A DNA stretch of 21,455 nucleotides from Candidatus Bipolaricaulota bacterium (GCA_030612175.1 JAUWOJ010000013.1:1-21455); one strand, 5' to 3'; shown: positions 8,512 through 15,695, counted from the stretch's first letter. Numbers and translations are program-made. Notes: a model not told the origin generated them from the letters alone.

Positions 8512-9548
8512 TGAGTCCTAACAGGCCTTAGGCTCAATGAGCCGGCAAGGTGACAGACACAGAAATGCTCACCGCCCAAGTCCTGCTGCACAGGAGCCTC
8601 TTTCTCGCAGATCTCCTTAGAATATTGACACCGTGGGTGGAAATAACACCCCGACGGAGGATTAACAGGGCTAGGAACATCTCCTTCAAGAAGGATACGC
8701 TCAACTTCATAATCCGGATCAGGAATAGGAACCGCAGACATCAGAGCCTCAGTATACGGGTGCTTTGGTTCATTGAACAACTTCTCAGTTGCGCACAATT
8801 CTACAATTCTCCCCAGGTACATCACTGCTACACGATCGCTAATATGCTTAACCACTGACAAGTCATGAGCAATGAATAAGTATGTTAAGTTGAATTCCTC
8901 CTGCAGATCCTCGAGCATATTCAATACCTGGGCTTGAATCGAGACATCAAGCGCAGAGACTGGCTCATCGGCTATGATTAGTTGTGGATCAAGGGCGAGC
9001 GCGCGAGCAACTCCAATTCGCTGACGCTGTCCACCCGAGAATTCGTGAGGATATCGCTTCATATGATCAGGTTTTAGACCGACAGAGGCAAGAAGCTCGC
9101 GGACGCGGCTCTCTCGTTCTTTCCCTCTTGCTATCTTATGCACAAGCAATGGTTCGCCCACAATCGAGCCCACGGTCATACGGGGGTTCAGAGATGAATA
9201 CGGATCCTGGAAAATGATCTGCATATCTCTCCGAAGTGCCTTAAGCTTCTTGCGGGAGGCAGAAGCAATATCTATTGTTACGTAATCCTTGCCCGAGCCA
9301 GCAAGAACCTTGCTTCGAAACATTATCTGTCCGCTGGTTGGTTCAATCAGGCGTAGAATTGTTCGCCCGGCAGTAGTCTTTCCGGAGCCGCTTTCTCCAA
9401 CCAACCCTAGAGTCTCTCCTTCCTTGATGGCTAGATCAACATTATCAACAGCCTTAACCTGAGCTACCACACGCCTCAGGACTCCTTTGCGCACAGGGAA
9501 ATACTTTCTTAGCTCCTTTACGTCTAGCAGGAAGTTGTCAGAAGACAA
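8508..9548 (-). CDS. oppF: Oligopeptide/dipeptide ABC transporter ATPase, OppF/DppF type
   Basis: This is one of the two ATPase subunits that power peptide (or nickel/sugar oligomer) import of the Opp/Dpp family. Walker A GESGSGKT is at residues 51-58, then QIIFQDPYSSLNPRM (Q loop), the signature FSGGQRQRIGVARAL, Walker B QLIIADEPVSALD and a switch His in FIAHDLSVV. The C-terminal oligo_HPY extension contains the cysteine pattern CYFHPRCQYSKEIC and later CVC, which in relatives can bind an Fe-S cluster. The start is TTG at 9546-9548, well supported by AGGTGA (9555-9560) 6 bases upstream. At 346 residues it is normal. Substrate cannot be told; no permease or binding-protein gene is in the window, so the symbol indicates family only. 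Confidence 0.9.
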   Translation of the reverse strand: MSSDNFLLDVKELRKYFPVRKGVLRRVVAQVKAVDNVDLAIKEGETLGLVGESGSGKTTAGRTILRLIEPTSGQIMFRSKVLAGSGKDYVTIDIASASRKKLKALRRDMQIIFQDPYSSLNPRMTVGSIVGEPLLVHKIARGKERESRVRELLASVGLKPDHMKRYPHEFSGGQRQRIGVARALALDPQLIIADEPVSALDVSIQAQVLNMLEDLQEEFNLTYLFIAHDLSVVKHISDRVAVMYLGRIVELCATEKLFNEPKHPYTEALMSAVPIPDPDYEVERILLEGDVPSPVNPPSGCYFHPRCQYSKEICEKEAPVQQDLGGEHFCVCHLAGSLSLRPVRTQ

Positions 9549-9565
9549 GCTTTATCACCTCTCTA

Positions 9566-10546
9566 TTATTCATATAGCCAGCAAGTTCCAAAGTGCCCGG
9601 GGGTTAGTTCTTTTGACGGTGGAATCTTCGTCTTGCAAACCTCTAGTGCCTGCGGGCAACGGGGCTCAAATCCACACCCTGGTGGGACTTCAAACGGGTC
9701 AGGGACAACGCCTTCAATGGGAATAAGGCGCACTTTTGCTGTAGCGAGTGAAGGTATTGAGTTCATGAGCCCTTGCGTGTAGGGGTGCTTAGGGTCATGA
9801 TAGATACTGTGCACATCTGAAGCCTCGACAATCCTGCCCAAATACATGATAACAACATCGTCAGCCATGCCCGCGATAACCCCTAGATCATGGGTGATGA
9901 ACTGGATTGAAGTATTAAAATCCTTGCGCAGGGCGTTCATCAAGTCAAGAACTTGAGCCTGAATTGTCACATCCAGGGCTGTAGTTGGCTCGTCAGCTAT
10001 CAGAAGTGAAGGATTACATGAAAGCGCCATAGCGATCATCGCTCGCTGGCGCATCCCGCCAGACAGTTGATGAGGATATTCATCGATCCGCTGTTCCGGG
10101 GCTGGGATCCCAACAGAGTGCAACATCTCAATTGCATTCTTACGCGCCGCTCTCTTTCTTAGGCGCTGGTGGAGAATGATTGCCTCCATTATCTGGTTCC
10201 CAATCGTATATACGGGGTTAAGAGAGGTCATCGGCTCCTGAAATATCATCGCAATTTCGTTTCCCCGAATCGACCGGTATTGCTTGCCTCTGGGATTAAG
10301 CTTTGTTAGGTCTGTAACTTTTCCATTGCGATGATATAGGATTTCTCCCTCTTCAATCTTGCCGGGAGGCATTTGAATCAAACCCATGACTGCCAGGGCG
10401 GTCACAGTTTTTCCACAGCCGCTCTCCCCTACTACTCCAAGCGTTCTTTCCTCTTCTATCGTAAAATCAACGCCATCTACAGCCCGTACCACACCATCTT
10501 CGGTGTAAAAATACGTCTTGAGATTCTTGACCTCGATCAACGGCAT
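9566..10546 (-). CDS. oppD: Oligopeptide/dipeptide ABC transporter ATPase, OppD/DppD type
   Basis: This is the partner ATPase of the OppF-like protein in a peptide-type importer. Walker A GESGCGKT is at residues 40-47, the Q loop at MIFQEPMTSLNPVY, the signature LSGGMRQRAMIAMAL, Walker B SLLIADEPTTALD and the switch His in FITHDLGVI. The C-terminal oligo_HPY part has CGFEPRCPQALEVC plus a further Cys near the end. The 326 residues fit the family. It ends 17 bases before the TTG start of the oppF-like gene and begins 26 bases after secG, suggesting one transcript. The Shine-Dalgarno is weak (GAGGGGG about 12 bases upstream). The permease genes must lie elsewhere if the transporter is functional. 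Confidence 0.9.
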   Translation of the reverse strand: MPLIEVKNLKTYFYTEDGVVRAVDGVDFTIEEERTLGVVGESGCGKTVTALAVMGLIQMPPGKIEEGEILYHRNGKVTDLTKLNPRGKQYRSIRGNEIAMIFQEPMTSLNPVYTIGNQIMEAIILHQRLRKRAARKNAIEMLHSVGIPAPEQRIDEYPHQLSGGMRQRAMIAMALSCNPSLLIADEPTTALDVTIQAQVLDLMNALRKDFNTSIQFITHDLGVIAGMADDVVIMYLGRIVEASDVHSIYHDPKHPYTQGLMNSIPSLATAKVRLIPIEGVVPDPFEVPPGCGFEPRCPQALEVCKTKIPPSKELTPGHFGTCWLYE

Positions 10547-10572
10547 AGTTATCTCGCCCCCTCAAACGCCAT

Positions 10573-10797
10573 TCAGAAAATCGATAGAACCAATCCTAAA
10601 ACCATGAACGCTGCTGCCATTCCTGATGTAAGGGCTCGCTTCGGATCTCTGGCTACGTCACGACCAAATACCGTGCTCGACATCCCTGACCCAAAGGCGC
10701 CACCAAGCCCAGAATGCTCGCTCATCTGAAGTAGAATAATCCCCATAAGACCAAAACAATTGACGAAGAAGACAATTTCTAATATAAGATTTAACAT
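10573..10797 (-). CDS. secG: Preprotein translocase subunit SecG
   Basis: SecG is the small membrane subunit of the SecYEG channel that aids SecA-driven export. The 74-residue protein has two hydrophobic segments (about 3-23 and 54-73) flanking the conserved loop, which includes LLQMSEHSGLGGAFGSG followed by a TVFG-type stretch. This loop is diagnostic for SecG even though the protein is short. It is first in the minus-strand group with oppD, oppF and rdgB. Its leader, by the predicted promoter, is about 55 bases and contains a perfect 16-bp tandem repeat. The Shine-Dalgarno is weak (GGTGG close to the ATG). Confidence 0.93.
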   Translation of the reverse strand: MLNLILEIVFFVNCFGLMGIILLQMSEHSGLGGAFGSGMSSTVFGRDVARDPKRALTSGMAAAFMVLGLVLSIF

Positions 10798-10818
10798 ACG
10801 CCACCAATTCCTTGGTTC

Positions 10819-10850
10819 TGCCGACAGCTGATAGTGCCGACAGCTGATAG
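10819..10850. repeat. Perfect 16-bp tandem duplication in the secG leader
   Basis: TGCCGACAGCTGATAG occurs at 10819-10834 and again, unchanged, at 10835-10850. Each copy contains the palindrome CAGCTG. The pair lies between the divergent genes secG and pyrG, downstream of the predicted secG -10 box, so it would be transcribed in the secG leader. An 11-base word at its right end (AGCTGATAGTC) recurs at 13559-13569 with one mismatch. Confidence 0.9.
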
Positions 10851-10859
10851 TCTTAGAGC

Positions 10860-10888
10860 ATTATAGCATACTGCTCTTCCCTGCGCAA
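10860..10888 (-). promoter_or_regulatory. Predicted secG promoter with flanking inverted repeat
   Basis: On the minus strand TATAAT (10860-10865, perfect) lies 17 bases from TTGCGC (10883-10888, 3 of 6). The -10 box is framed by the inverted repeat AGAGCA (10855-10860) and TGCTCT (10872-10877), an operator-like arrangement. The weak -35 lowers confidence. Confidence 0.45.
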
Positions 10889-10916
10889 AACGATAGATCT
10901 CCCTTGTTTTTGCGGC

Positions 10917-10945
10917 TTGCGCGAAGTGAAGTGTTTCCGTATGCT
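10917..10945 (+). promoter_or_regulatory. Possible pyrG promoter
   Basis: TTGCGC (10917-10922) and TATGCT (10940-10945) are 17 bases apart. The -35 word is the same as in the predicted divergent secG promoter. Each box departs from consensus, so this is only a candidate. It would give a leader of about 30 bases before the pyrG ATG at 10982. Confidence 0.25.
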
Positions 10946-10981
10946 GTGATGGAGTCTGAAGCAACAGTGGATGGAGGGCAA

Positions 10982-12604
10982 ATGCGCAAGTTCATTTTTA
11001 TTACCGGGGGAGTTCTCTCCGGACTTGGAAAAGGAGTAGTCACCGCCTCTATTGGCCTCCTATTCAAACTCAAGGGATATCGGGTCACAATGCAAAAGAT
11101 CGACCCCTATGTAAACGTTGATGCGGGCACAATGAACCCCTACGAGCACGGAGAAGTGTTTGTCACACATGACGGCAAGGAGACAGACCTTGACATCGGC
11201 CGCTACGAACGATTCCTAGACGAGGAGCTGTCCGCGGAAAACTACATTACTACCGGACAGGTCTACTGGCGTGTCATCCAGAGGGAGCGCGCTGGGGCTT
11301 TCCTTGGAAAAACCGTACAGGTGATCCCACATATTACTGATGAAATCAAGCGCTTAATCCAACTACCCCTTGAAAAAGAACGCGCCCAGATTGGTGTGAT
11401 TGAGGTGGGTGGTACAGTTGGCGATATTGAAAGCCTGCCATTTCTGGAAGCGCTACGCCAATTGAAGGATGAGCTCCCACGCGAGGAGACTTTCTTTGTA
11501 CACCTCACTCTTCTGCCGCACATTGCGACATCAGATGAGATCAAAACCAAACCAACCCAGCACAGCGTGAAGGAACTTCGCGCAATAGGAATCCAACCGA
11601 ACGCTATTGTCGCTCGCTGTGACAGACCAATTCCTGATTCTGTCAAGCGTAAGATCGCCCTGTTTTGTAATGTTCCTCAAGAAAGCATTATTGAGGACCA
11701 AGACCTACCATCAATATATGAGATCCCAATCATCATGAAAGCGCAAGGGCTTGATCGTCAAATCACCAAAGGGCTTGCTCTTTCCCCAAGAAAAGCGGAT
11801 ACGAACCAATGGGAGAAGAGGCTCAAGCGCATCCAGAATCCTTCCCAGCATGTACTGATCGGAATTGTAGGGAAGTACATCCAACTAGCTGATTCCTACA
11901 TCAGCATTACCGAAGCGCTTATCCATGCCGGAGCGGGCCTGGATGTAGGTGTCAAGCTGCGCTGGATATCAGCGGAACAGCTCAATCAAGATGAAGCCGA
12001 AGTTCATCTGCAGGGGCTTGATGGTGTCTTGATCCCCGGGGGCTTTGGCGATCGAGGAATTGAGGGAAAGGTGCAGGCAGTCAACTATGTGCGTAGGAAA
12101 CAGCTTCCTTTCTTCGGAATCTGTCTGGGCCTACAGTGTGCCGTAATTGAGTACGCTAGAGCTTCTCTGGGCCTCGCTGAGGCAAATAGTTCTGAATTCA
12201 ACTCCAATACTCCATATCCGGTAATTGACCTTCTTGATGACCAACAACACGTCACAGACAAAGGCGGAACAATGCGCCTAGGAACCTACAAAGCAATCCT
12301 TAAACAGGAAACTAGGAGCTACTCTTGTTACAGGAAGACAAGTATTTACGAGCGACATCGCCACCGCTACGAATTCAATCCAATCTATCGCAACCTATTC
12401 GAGGAAGCAGGAATGCGTATCGCTGCTACCTCGCCTGATGATCGATTGGCAGAGATTATCGAGCTTGTGGACCATCCTTGGTTTGTTGGAGTGCAGTTTC
12501 ATCCCGAGTTTCGATCTCACTTTCTCTCACCCCACCCACTATTTTCCGGCTTCTTAAGGGCATGTCTCGATCAGAAAACTCCCTCATCACCCGCGCCGCG
12601 GTGA
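10982..12604 (+). CDS. pyrG: CTP synthase
   Basis: CTP synthase makes CTP from UTP, glutamine and ATP, the last step of pyrimidine nucleotide synthesis. The synthetase domain begins MRKFIFITGGVLSGLGKG with its P-loop at residues 9-18, and carries KIDPYVNVDAGTMNPYEHGEVFV. The C-terminal glutamine amidotransferase domain has the oxyanion region IPGGFGDRGIEGK, nucleophile Cys381 in GICLGLQ, and the His507/Glu509 pair in QFHPEF. All are in the spacing seen in E. coli. Upstream in-frame codons (from 10904) are rejected: ATG 10982 has GGAGGG at 10973-10978 and gives the standard 540-residue protein. It is divergent from secG and convergent with lgt, with 90 bases between the stops and no clear terminator. 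Confidence 0.97.
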   Translation: MRKFIFITGGVLSGLGKGVVTASIGLLFKLKGYRVTMQKIDPYVNVDAGTMNPYEHGEVFVTHDGKETDLDIGRYERFLDEELSAENYITTGQVYWRVIQRERAGAFLGKTVQVIPHITDEIKRLIQLPLEKERAQIGVIEVGGTVGDIESLPFLEALRQLKDELPREETFFVHLTLLPHIATSDEIKTKPTQHSVKELRAIGIQPNAIVARCDRPIPDSVKRKIALFCNVPQESIIEDQDLPSIYEIPIIMKAQGLDRQITKGLALSPRKADTNQWEKRLKRIQNPSQHVLIGIVGKYIQLADSYISITEALIHAGAGLDVGVKLRWISAEQLNQDEAEVHLQGLDGVLIPGGFGDRGIEGKVQAVNYVRRKQLPFFGICLGLQCAVIEYARASLGLAEANSSEFNSNTPYPVIDLLDDQQHVTDKGGTMRLGTYKAILKQETRSYSCYRKTSIYERHRHRYEFNPIYRNLFEEAGMRIAATSPDDRLAEIIELVDHPWFVGVQFHPEFRSHFLSPHPLFSGFLRACLDQKTPSSPAPR

Positions 12605-12694
12605 TCGTCAACATACTCAAGCCACTGATCAATCATCTCAACTCTCTCTTGCGTCGGACAACTCTGTCGACAATGATCCTGTTGCGCGCGGTCT

Positions 12695-13486
12695 TTATCT
12701 TGAGGGAACGCTATCGGGTGTGATTCGCCGGTACAAATGGCGAACAAGAACAAGCAAAGAAAATCCAATAACAAGAATAACGCTTATCACATGCGCGGCA
12801 CGGATTGGGCCAAGCCACAAGCTATCTCCACGCGAGAAACTAACGAGGAAACGAGCAAGTGAATACAGAATAAAATACATGGCCGTAGAGAAACCATCGC
12901 GGTAGCCTTTCTTGCGTACTCGCCACAAAAAGATGAAAATAACCAAATCAAAAACCATCTCGTAGACCATTGACGGATGAGTGGCCTGGCCTGGAAAAGC
13001 CCTTCCTGCCGGAGACTGAGATGGAAAGCGAATTCCCCAAGGCAGATTCGTTGGAAGTCCATAAGCATCACCGTTCATTAGATTGCCAATCCGGCCAATC
13101 GCTTGGCCAAGGATAAGGCTAGGGGAAAGCGCATCAGTGAGCGACCAGAACGGAACCGTTTTCACCCGGCTAAATAGATAGACAACGGCAATGCCAGCGA
13201 TCACCCCGCCGTGAATGGCGAGCCCTCCCTCCCAAAGTTTGATCACATCCAACAGGTGACAGCTGTAATATTCCCAGCGGAGCGCTACATAGTAAAGCCG
13301 CGCGCCAACGACCGCTAGCGGAATGAGCCACAAGAACAAATTCAACTTATCGTCCATAGAAAGGCTGAGGCTCTTGCGCCGTGTTTCTCGCGTAAATAGC
13401 CAAAAACCCACTGTAACTGCAATTACATACATAAGACCATAATAGTGAACGGTTACAGAGCCCACGCGGATAAGGATTGGATGCAT
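12695..13486 (-). CDS. lgt: Phosphatidylglycerol-prolipoprotein diacylglyceryl transferase
   Basis: Lgt attaches diacylglycerol to the lipobox cysteine of prolipoproteins at the outer face of the cytoplasmic membrane, the first step of lipoprotein maturation. About seven hydrophobic segments span the 263 residues. Key motifs are GLAIHGG with His92, the Lgt signature GRIGNLMNGDAYG (131-143), HPSMVYE (170-176) and Arg212 in the late SLARF helix. AGGAGG (13492-13497) lies 5 bases before the ATG, confirming the start. It is transcribed alone; neighbours are convergent pyrG and, upstream, a repeat-containing gap. A possible promoter word TATACT on the minus strand (13518-13523) lacks a good -35. 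Confidence 0.96.
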   Translation of the reverse strand: MHPILIRVGSVTVHYYGLMYVIAVTVGFWLFTRETRRKSLSLSMDDKLNLFLWLIPLAVVGARLYYVALRWEYYSCHLLDVIKLWEGGLAIHGGVIAGIAVVYLFSRVKTVPFWSLTDALSPSLILGQAIGRIGNLMNGDAYGLPTNLPWGIRFPSQSPAGRAFPGQATHPSMVYEMVFDLVIFIFLWRVRKKGYRDGFSTAMYFILYSLARFLVSFSRGDSLWLGPIRAAHVISVILVIGFSLLVLVRHLYRRITPDSVPSR

Positions 13487-13550
13487 GACTTCCTCCTACC
13501 TACCTATATGACAAAATAGTATATTAATAGGGCTCCTCACGCTCTAGGCA

Positions 13551-13657
13551 AGGTCAATAGTTGATAGTCCAAGGTCGAAAGACAGTAACCAGCAATGGGT
13601 GATGAGTAAGATAGAACCAGTCCAAAGCCCAAAGTCGAAGGCCCAACGCCCGAAAGT
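13551..13657. repeat. Degenerate short-word repeats upstream of a gene remnant
   Basis: The stretch contains imperfect copies of short words: ATAGTTGATAG at its left end, AGTCCAAGGTCGAAAG, then AGTCCAAAGCCCAAAGTCGAAGG followed by CCCAACGCCCGAAAGTCGG. The repeated core is close to AAAGTCSAA / AGTCCAA. From memory of other genomes, such heptamer-like tracts often precede four-helix-bundle genes of the 23S rRNA intervening-sequence type, one of which begins at 13678. The repeats are seen; the association is recollection. Confidence 0.5.
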
Positions 13658-13677
13658 CGGTGAAGACAGGAGAGATT

Positions 13678-13908
13678 ATGGCCATCAAACGGTTTGAAGA
13701 TATCGAGGCATGGAAAGCCGCTCTAGAGCTAGCCCAAGCGATCTATCGCCTAATGGCTCAGGGAAAGTTTGCCCAAGACCTTGGCTTGCCCTACACAGGA
13801 GCCCAAACACAACAAACAAAAACGACAGCTTATCAAAATCTAGTTCACATTCATAAACTAGATCTAGGCTGTCGTTTCTGCACAACTTTACCGTTGATCA
13901 GGCCATAA
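13678..13908 (+). pseudogene. Truncated four-helix-bundle protein (23S rRNA intervening-sequence protein family)
   Basis: The first ~37 codons, MAIKRFEDIEAW followed by KAALELAQAIYRL and GKFAQDLGL, match the conserved N terminus of the small four-helix-bundle proteins known from 23S rRNA intervening sequences and as free-standing genes. In intact members RDQI(R/Q)RA and a NIAEG motif follow. Here the frame instead runs into unrelated PYTGAQTQQTKT after about 13788 and stops at 13908, within and beyond the terminator of the HU gene. GGAG at 13669-13672 is a credible ribosome site. The usual protein is about 115-130 residues, so this is a 3'-truncated remnant; a functional short peptide is possible but unlikely. 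Function of intact members is unknown. Confidence 0.7.
13820..13877 (-). terminator. Intrinsic terminator of the HU gene
   Basis: Outer arms AAACGACAGC (13820-13829) and GCTGTCGTTT (13868-13877) pair over 10 bp. Inside, ATCTAGTT (13838-13845) pairs with AACTAGAT (13856-13863) over a 10-base loop. On the minus strand the stem is followed by a T-rich run (TTTTTGTTTGTT), as expected for termination of HU transcription about 50 bases after its stop codon. Confidence 0.75.
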
Positions 13909-13927
13909 ACTCACGAAGTTAGGCCAG

Positions 13928-14251
13928 CTACACTCTTCTTGCCTTAAGCCCAGAACCGCTTTGGACGGCTCTCAATTTTCTGGCAACAATGTCTTTCAGG
14001 TTCTTTCCAGGCTTGAAGGCTGGTACCACCTTTTCTGGAACAGTAATTCGCTGCTGAGTCTGGGGATTGATCCGCCTAGACCGCTTTCGAGCCCTAACCT
14101 CAAACTTACCAAACCCAGTTAGGAGAACCTCCTCATTAGAAGCCAAGGCGTTCGAGATCAAGTCAATCATCGCGTCAAGAGCCTTGCGAGCGTCCTTCTT
14201 GGTTAAGCAAGTTTTAGCCGCTAGCTTGTCTACAAACTCCCCTTTATTCAT
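13928..14251 (-). CDS. HU-family DNA-binding protein
   Basis: HU-type proteins are small dimeric nucleoid proteins that bend DNA. The opening MNKGEFVDKLA, the GFGKFEVR turn (residues 46-53), the arm with RSRRINPQT (57-65) and the closing VPAFKPGKNLKDIV are diagnostic. Residues after ~93 form a short basic tail, making 107 residues against the usual ~90. The frame is open further upstream (to 14413), but the ATG at 14249-14251 is preceded at 7 bases by AAAGGAGG, a full anti-SD match, and fits the family start; upstream codons overlap the promoter. It is a single-gene unit with its own promoter and terminator, divergent from rpsF. Whether it is HU or IHF-like cannot be decided; HU is more likely. 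Confidence 0.95.
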   Translation of the reverse strand: MNKGEFVDKLAAKTCLTKKDARKALDAMIDLISNALASNEEVLLTGFGKFEVRARKRSRRINPQTQQRITVPEKVVPAFKPGKNLKDIVARKLRAVQSGSGLKARRV

Positions 14252-14284
14252 CCTGCAACCTCCTTTCCCTAGAAATTTTCCACC

Positions 14285-14313
14285 ATTATAGGTATCGAAT
14301 ATCCCTTTGTCAA
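14285..14313 (-). promoter_or_regulatory. Consensus sigma-70-type promoter of the HU gene
   Basis: On the minus strand TTGACA (14308-14313) and TATAAT (14285-14290) are both perfect and exactly 17 bases apart. Transcription would start near 14278, giving a ~27-base leader that contains the AAAGGAGG ribosome site. It is the strongest promoter in the window, matching the high demand for HU. Confidence 0.88.
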
Positions 14314-14402
14314 GAACGGAAGGGCATTCTCGCATTACCACTGCCGCAATCCCCCCATTGTGTAACTGCAATTGTCCATACCACAATAGACTTTGATGCA
14401 AT

Positions 14403-14431
14403 TTGACTTCCAATACAATTCAGGATAAAGT
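14403..14431 (+). promoter_or_regulatory. Predicted promoter of the rpsF-ssb-rpsR operon
   Basis: TTGACT (14403-14408, 5 of 6) and TAAAGT (14426-14431, 4 of 6) are 17 bases apart, with start predicted near 14438 and a leader of about 26 bases. Upstream, ATTGTG (14357-14362) and CACAAT (14382-14387) form an inverted repeat with a 19-base gap whose role is unclear. Confidence 0.5.
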
Positions 14432-14463
14432 TAGGTTCCGAAAAGCAATAGTGAGGTGTAGGA

Positions 14464-14751
14464 GTGAACGAATACGAAATTGTCCATGTTATAAAACCGG
14501 ATCTCCCCAATGAAGAACAAGTACTCAAGCTAGAACGGATTCATAGCTTGATCACAGAGAACGGGGGCGAAGTCAAGAACAACGAAGACTGGGGAAAGCG
14601 AATACTTGCATACGAAATTGATCACTACTCAGAAGGACTTTACGGGTTAACCACATTCCGACTACCTCCCCAATCGGTCGAGTCCCTCAAAGAACGCCTG
14701 AACATCGATGAGGAAATCCTTCGCTATCAGATCGTAAGGCAAGATCAATAA
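14464..14751 (+). CDS. rpsF: Small ribosomal subunit protein bS6
   Basis: S6 binds 16S rRNA as a heterodimer with S18 in the 30S platform. The 95 residues show the S6 pattern MNEYEIVHVIKPDL, a central ENGGEVKNNEDWGKRILAYEI segment, and the ending LNIDEEILRYQIVRQ. The start is GTG, with GAGGTG at 14453-14458 five bases upstream. It heads an operon with ssb and rpsR, the classic bacterial arrangement; S6:S18 commonly autoregulate this operon through the leader, but the leader here is short and no clear S6:S18 RNA motif could be drawn by eye. Confidence 0.95.
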   Translation: MNEYEIVHVIKPDLPNEEQVLKLERIHSLITENGGEVKNNEDWGKRILAYEIDHYSEGLYGLTTFRLPPQSVESLKERLNIDEEILRYQIVRQDQ

Positions 14752-14763
14752 AGGAACACACTT

Positions 14764-15183
14764 ATGTCAGCCAGCCTCAACAAAGTGATTTTGATTGGCA
14801 ACTTGACAGCAGATCCGGAACTCAAGTACACAGCTGGCGGAACAGCGCGCGCAAGATTTCGCATTGCTATAAATCGTCAATACAAAGATAGTTCTGGACA
14901 ACTACAAGAAGACCCAACATTTGTTCCTATTATTGCCTGGGGAAGTCAGGCAGAGAATTGCGCCAACTACCTTAGCAAAGGTCGTCAGGTCGCTGTTGAG
15001 GGAAGGCTTCGTATTTATTCTTTCGAAAACAAAGAAGGAGAGCGTGTGTATGCCACGGAAGTTGTTGCGCAGAGTGTGCAATTTCTTGGCACAGCAGCAC
15101 AATCCAACACCGAGCCGGGAACAGTCCCTCCACCAAGTAAACAACCAACTGATCAAACAGAGGAAGAGGAGGTTCCTTTTTAG
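14764..15183 (+). CDS. ssb: Single-stranded DNA-binding protein
   Basis: SSB coats single-stranded DNA during replication, repair and recombination and recruits partner proteins. An OB fold occupies about residues 1-110 (SLNKVILIGNLTADPELKYT at the start, FVPIIAWGSQAENCANYLSKG in the middle). A short Pro/Gln/Thr-rich linker leads to the acidic tip EEEEVPF, the conserved docking tail. The 139 residues are on the short side but normal. AAGGA lies about 9 bases before the ATG. It sits between rpsF (12 bases) and rpsR (3 bases), so the three are co-transcribed. Confidence 0.95.
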   Translation: MSASLNKVILIGNLTADPELKYTAGGTARARFRIAINRQYKDSSGQLQEDPTFVPIIAWGSQAENCANYLSKGRQVAVEGRLRIYSFENKEGERVYATEVVAQSVQFLGTAAQSNTEPGTVPPPSKQPTDQTEEEEVPF

Positions 15184-15186
15184 GCT

Positions 15187-15402
15187 ATGTTTTACAAAGG
15201 CAAGAGTAAATGCAAGGTTTGTGAACACAACATTAAATTGAGCTATAAGAAGCCGGTAGAGTTGAAGCGCTACATGAATCGTCTGGGAAAGATTCTTCCT
15301 AAGCGAGCTACTCGTCTATGCGCCAGACATCAGCGCCGCCTGGCTCGGGAGATAGAGCGCGCCCGCAAACTTGCCCTTCTACCATACGCTAACGAGCAGT
15401 AG
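15187..15402 (+). CDS. rpsR: Small ribosomal subunit protein bS18
   Basis: S18 pairs with S6 in the 30S subunit. The 71 residues include the S18 core, with LKRYMNRLGKILPKRATRLC followed directly by ARHQRRLAREIERAR. It is the zinc-type (C+) paralogue: Cys9, Cys12, Cys45 and His48 form a plausible zinc site, as in many monoderm bacteria. The ATG is 3 bases after ssb; the nearest ribosome site GAGGAGG (15166-15172) is 14 bases away inside ssb, so coupling is likely. The frequent next gene, rplI (L9), is absent here. Confidence 0.96.
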   Translation: MFYKGKSKCKVCEHNIKLSYKKPVELKRYMNRLGKILPKRATRLCARHQRRLAREIERARKLALLPYANEQ

Positions 15403-15695
15403 CTTTCTTGGCCTATCCCATTCGCGATAGTACTGCCATTTCACCGATTGGATAACAGCACACGTTGACTAAGCTTCGCCACTATAGAGCTTGGCTTCGG
15501 AAGAGAGCCGTAGCATACTCGCAATAAAGGAATACGATTAGCTACTACACGGGAAGGGTAAGTGGTTTTGTGGCAGAGATTTTCATTGCCAAGGAAACTC
15601 CCTACAGAAAACCAGACTAAAGGGAAACACGCCAGGCTTAACGCAACTATTGCGGCTCCAGGATCCAAGCCAACCGGCAGAATAGGGGATGTTTC
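15403..15695. other. 293-base gap without a recognisable gene
   Basis: No tRNA-like T-loop, known riboswitch or convincing coding frame was seen. Two modest inverted repeats lie near the left side: AAGCT (15471-15475) with AGCTT (15488-15492), and GGCT (15493-15496) with AGCC (15506-15509). Either may help end the rpsF operon, but neither has a T-run. A 99-codon minus-strand frame crosses the region but also crosses the start of the next plus-strand gene and resembles nothing I know. Confidence 0.5.

Noticed and set aside
10883..10914. CGCAAAA/TTTTGCG hairpin upstream of pyrG as an attenuator
   Set aside because: Seven mostly A-T pairs over a 17-base loop with no alternative structure or T-run terminator; too weak to call.
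10904..10981. N-terminal extension of PyrG
   Set aside because: The extra 26 residues are not part of CTP synthase, overlap the candidate promoter, and lack a ribosome site; ATG 10982 has GGAGGG just upstream.
12571..12774. Minus-strand frame across the pyrG-lgt gap ending in VEMIDQWLEYVDD
   Set aside because: It overlaps the ends of both pyrG and lgt, has no supporting start, and the protein-like ending covers only about 20 codons.
14252..14413. N-terminal extension of HU
   Set aside because: The extension would cross the perfect TTGACA/TATAAT promoter and the AAAGGAGG ribosome site that belong to the 14251 start.
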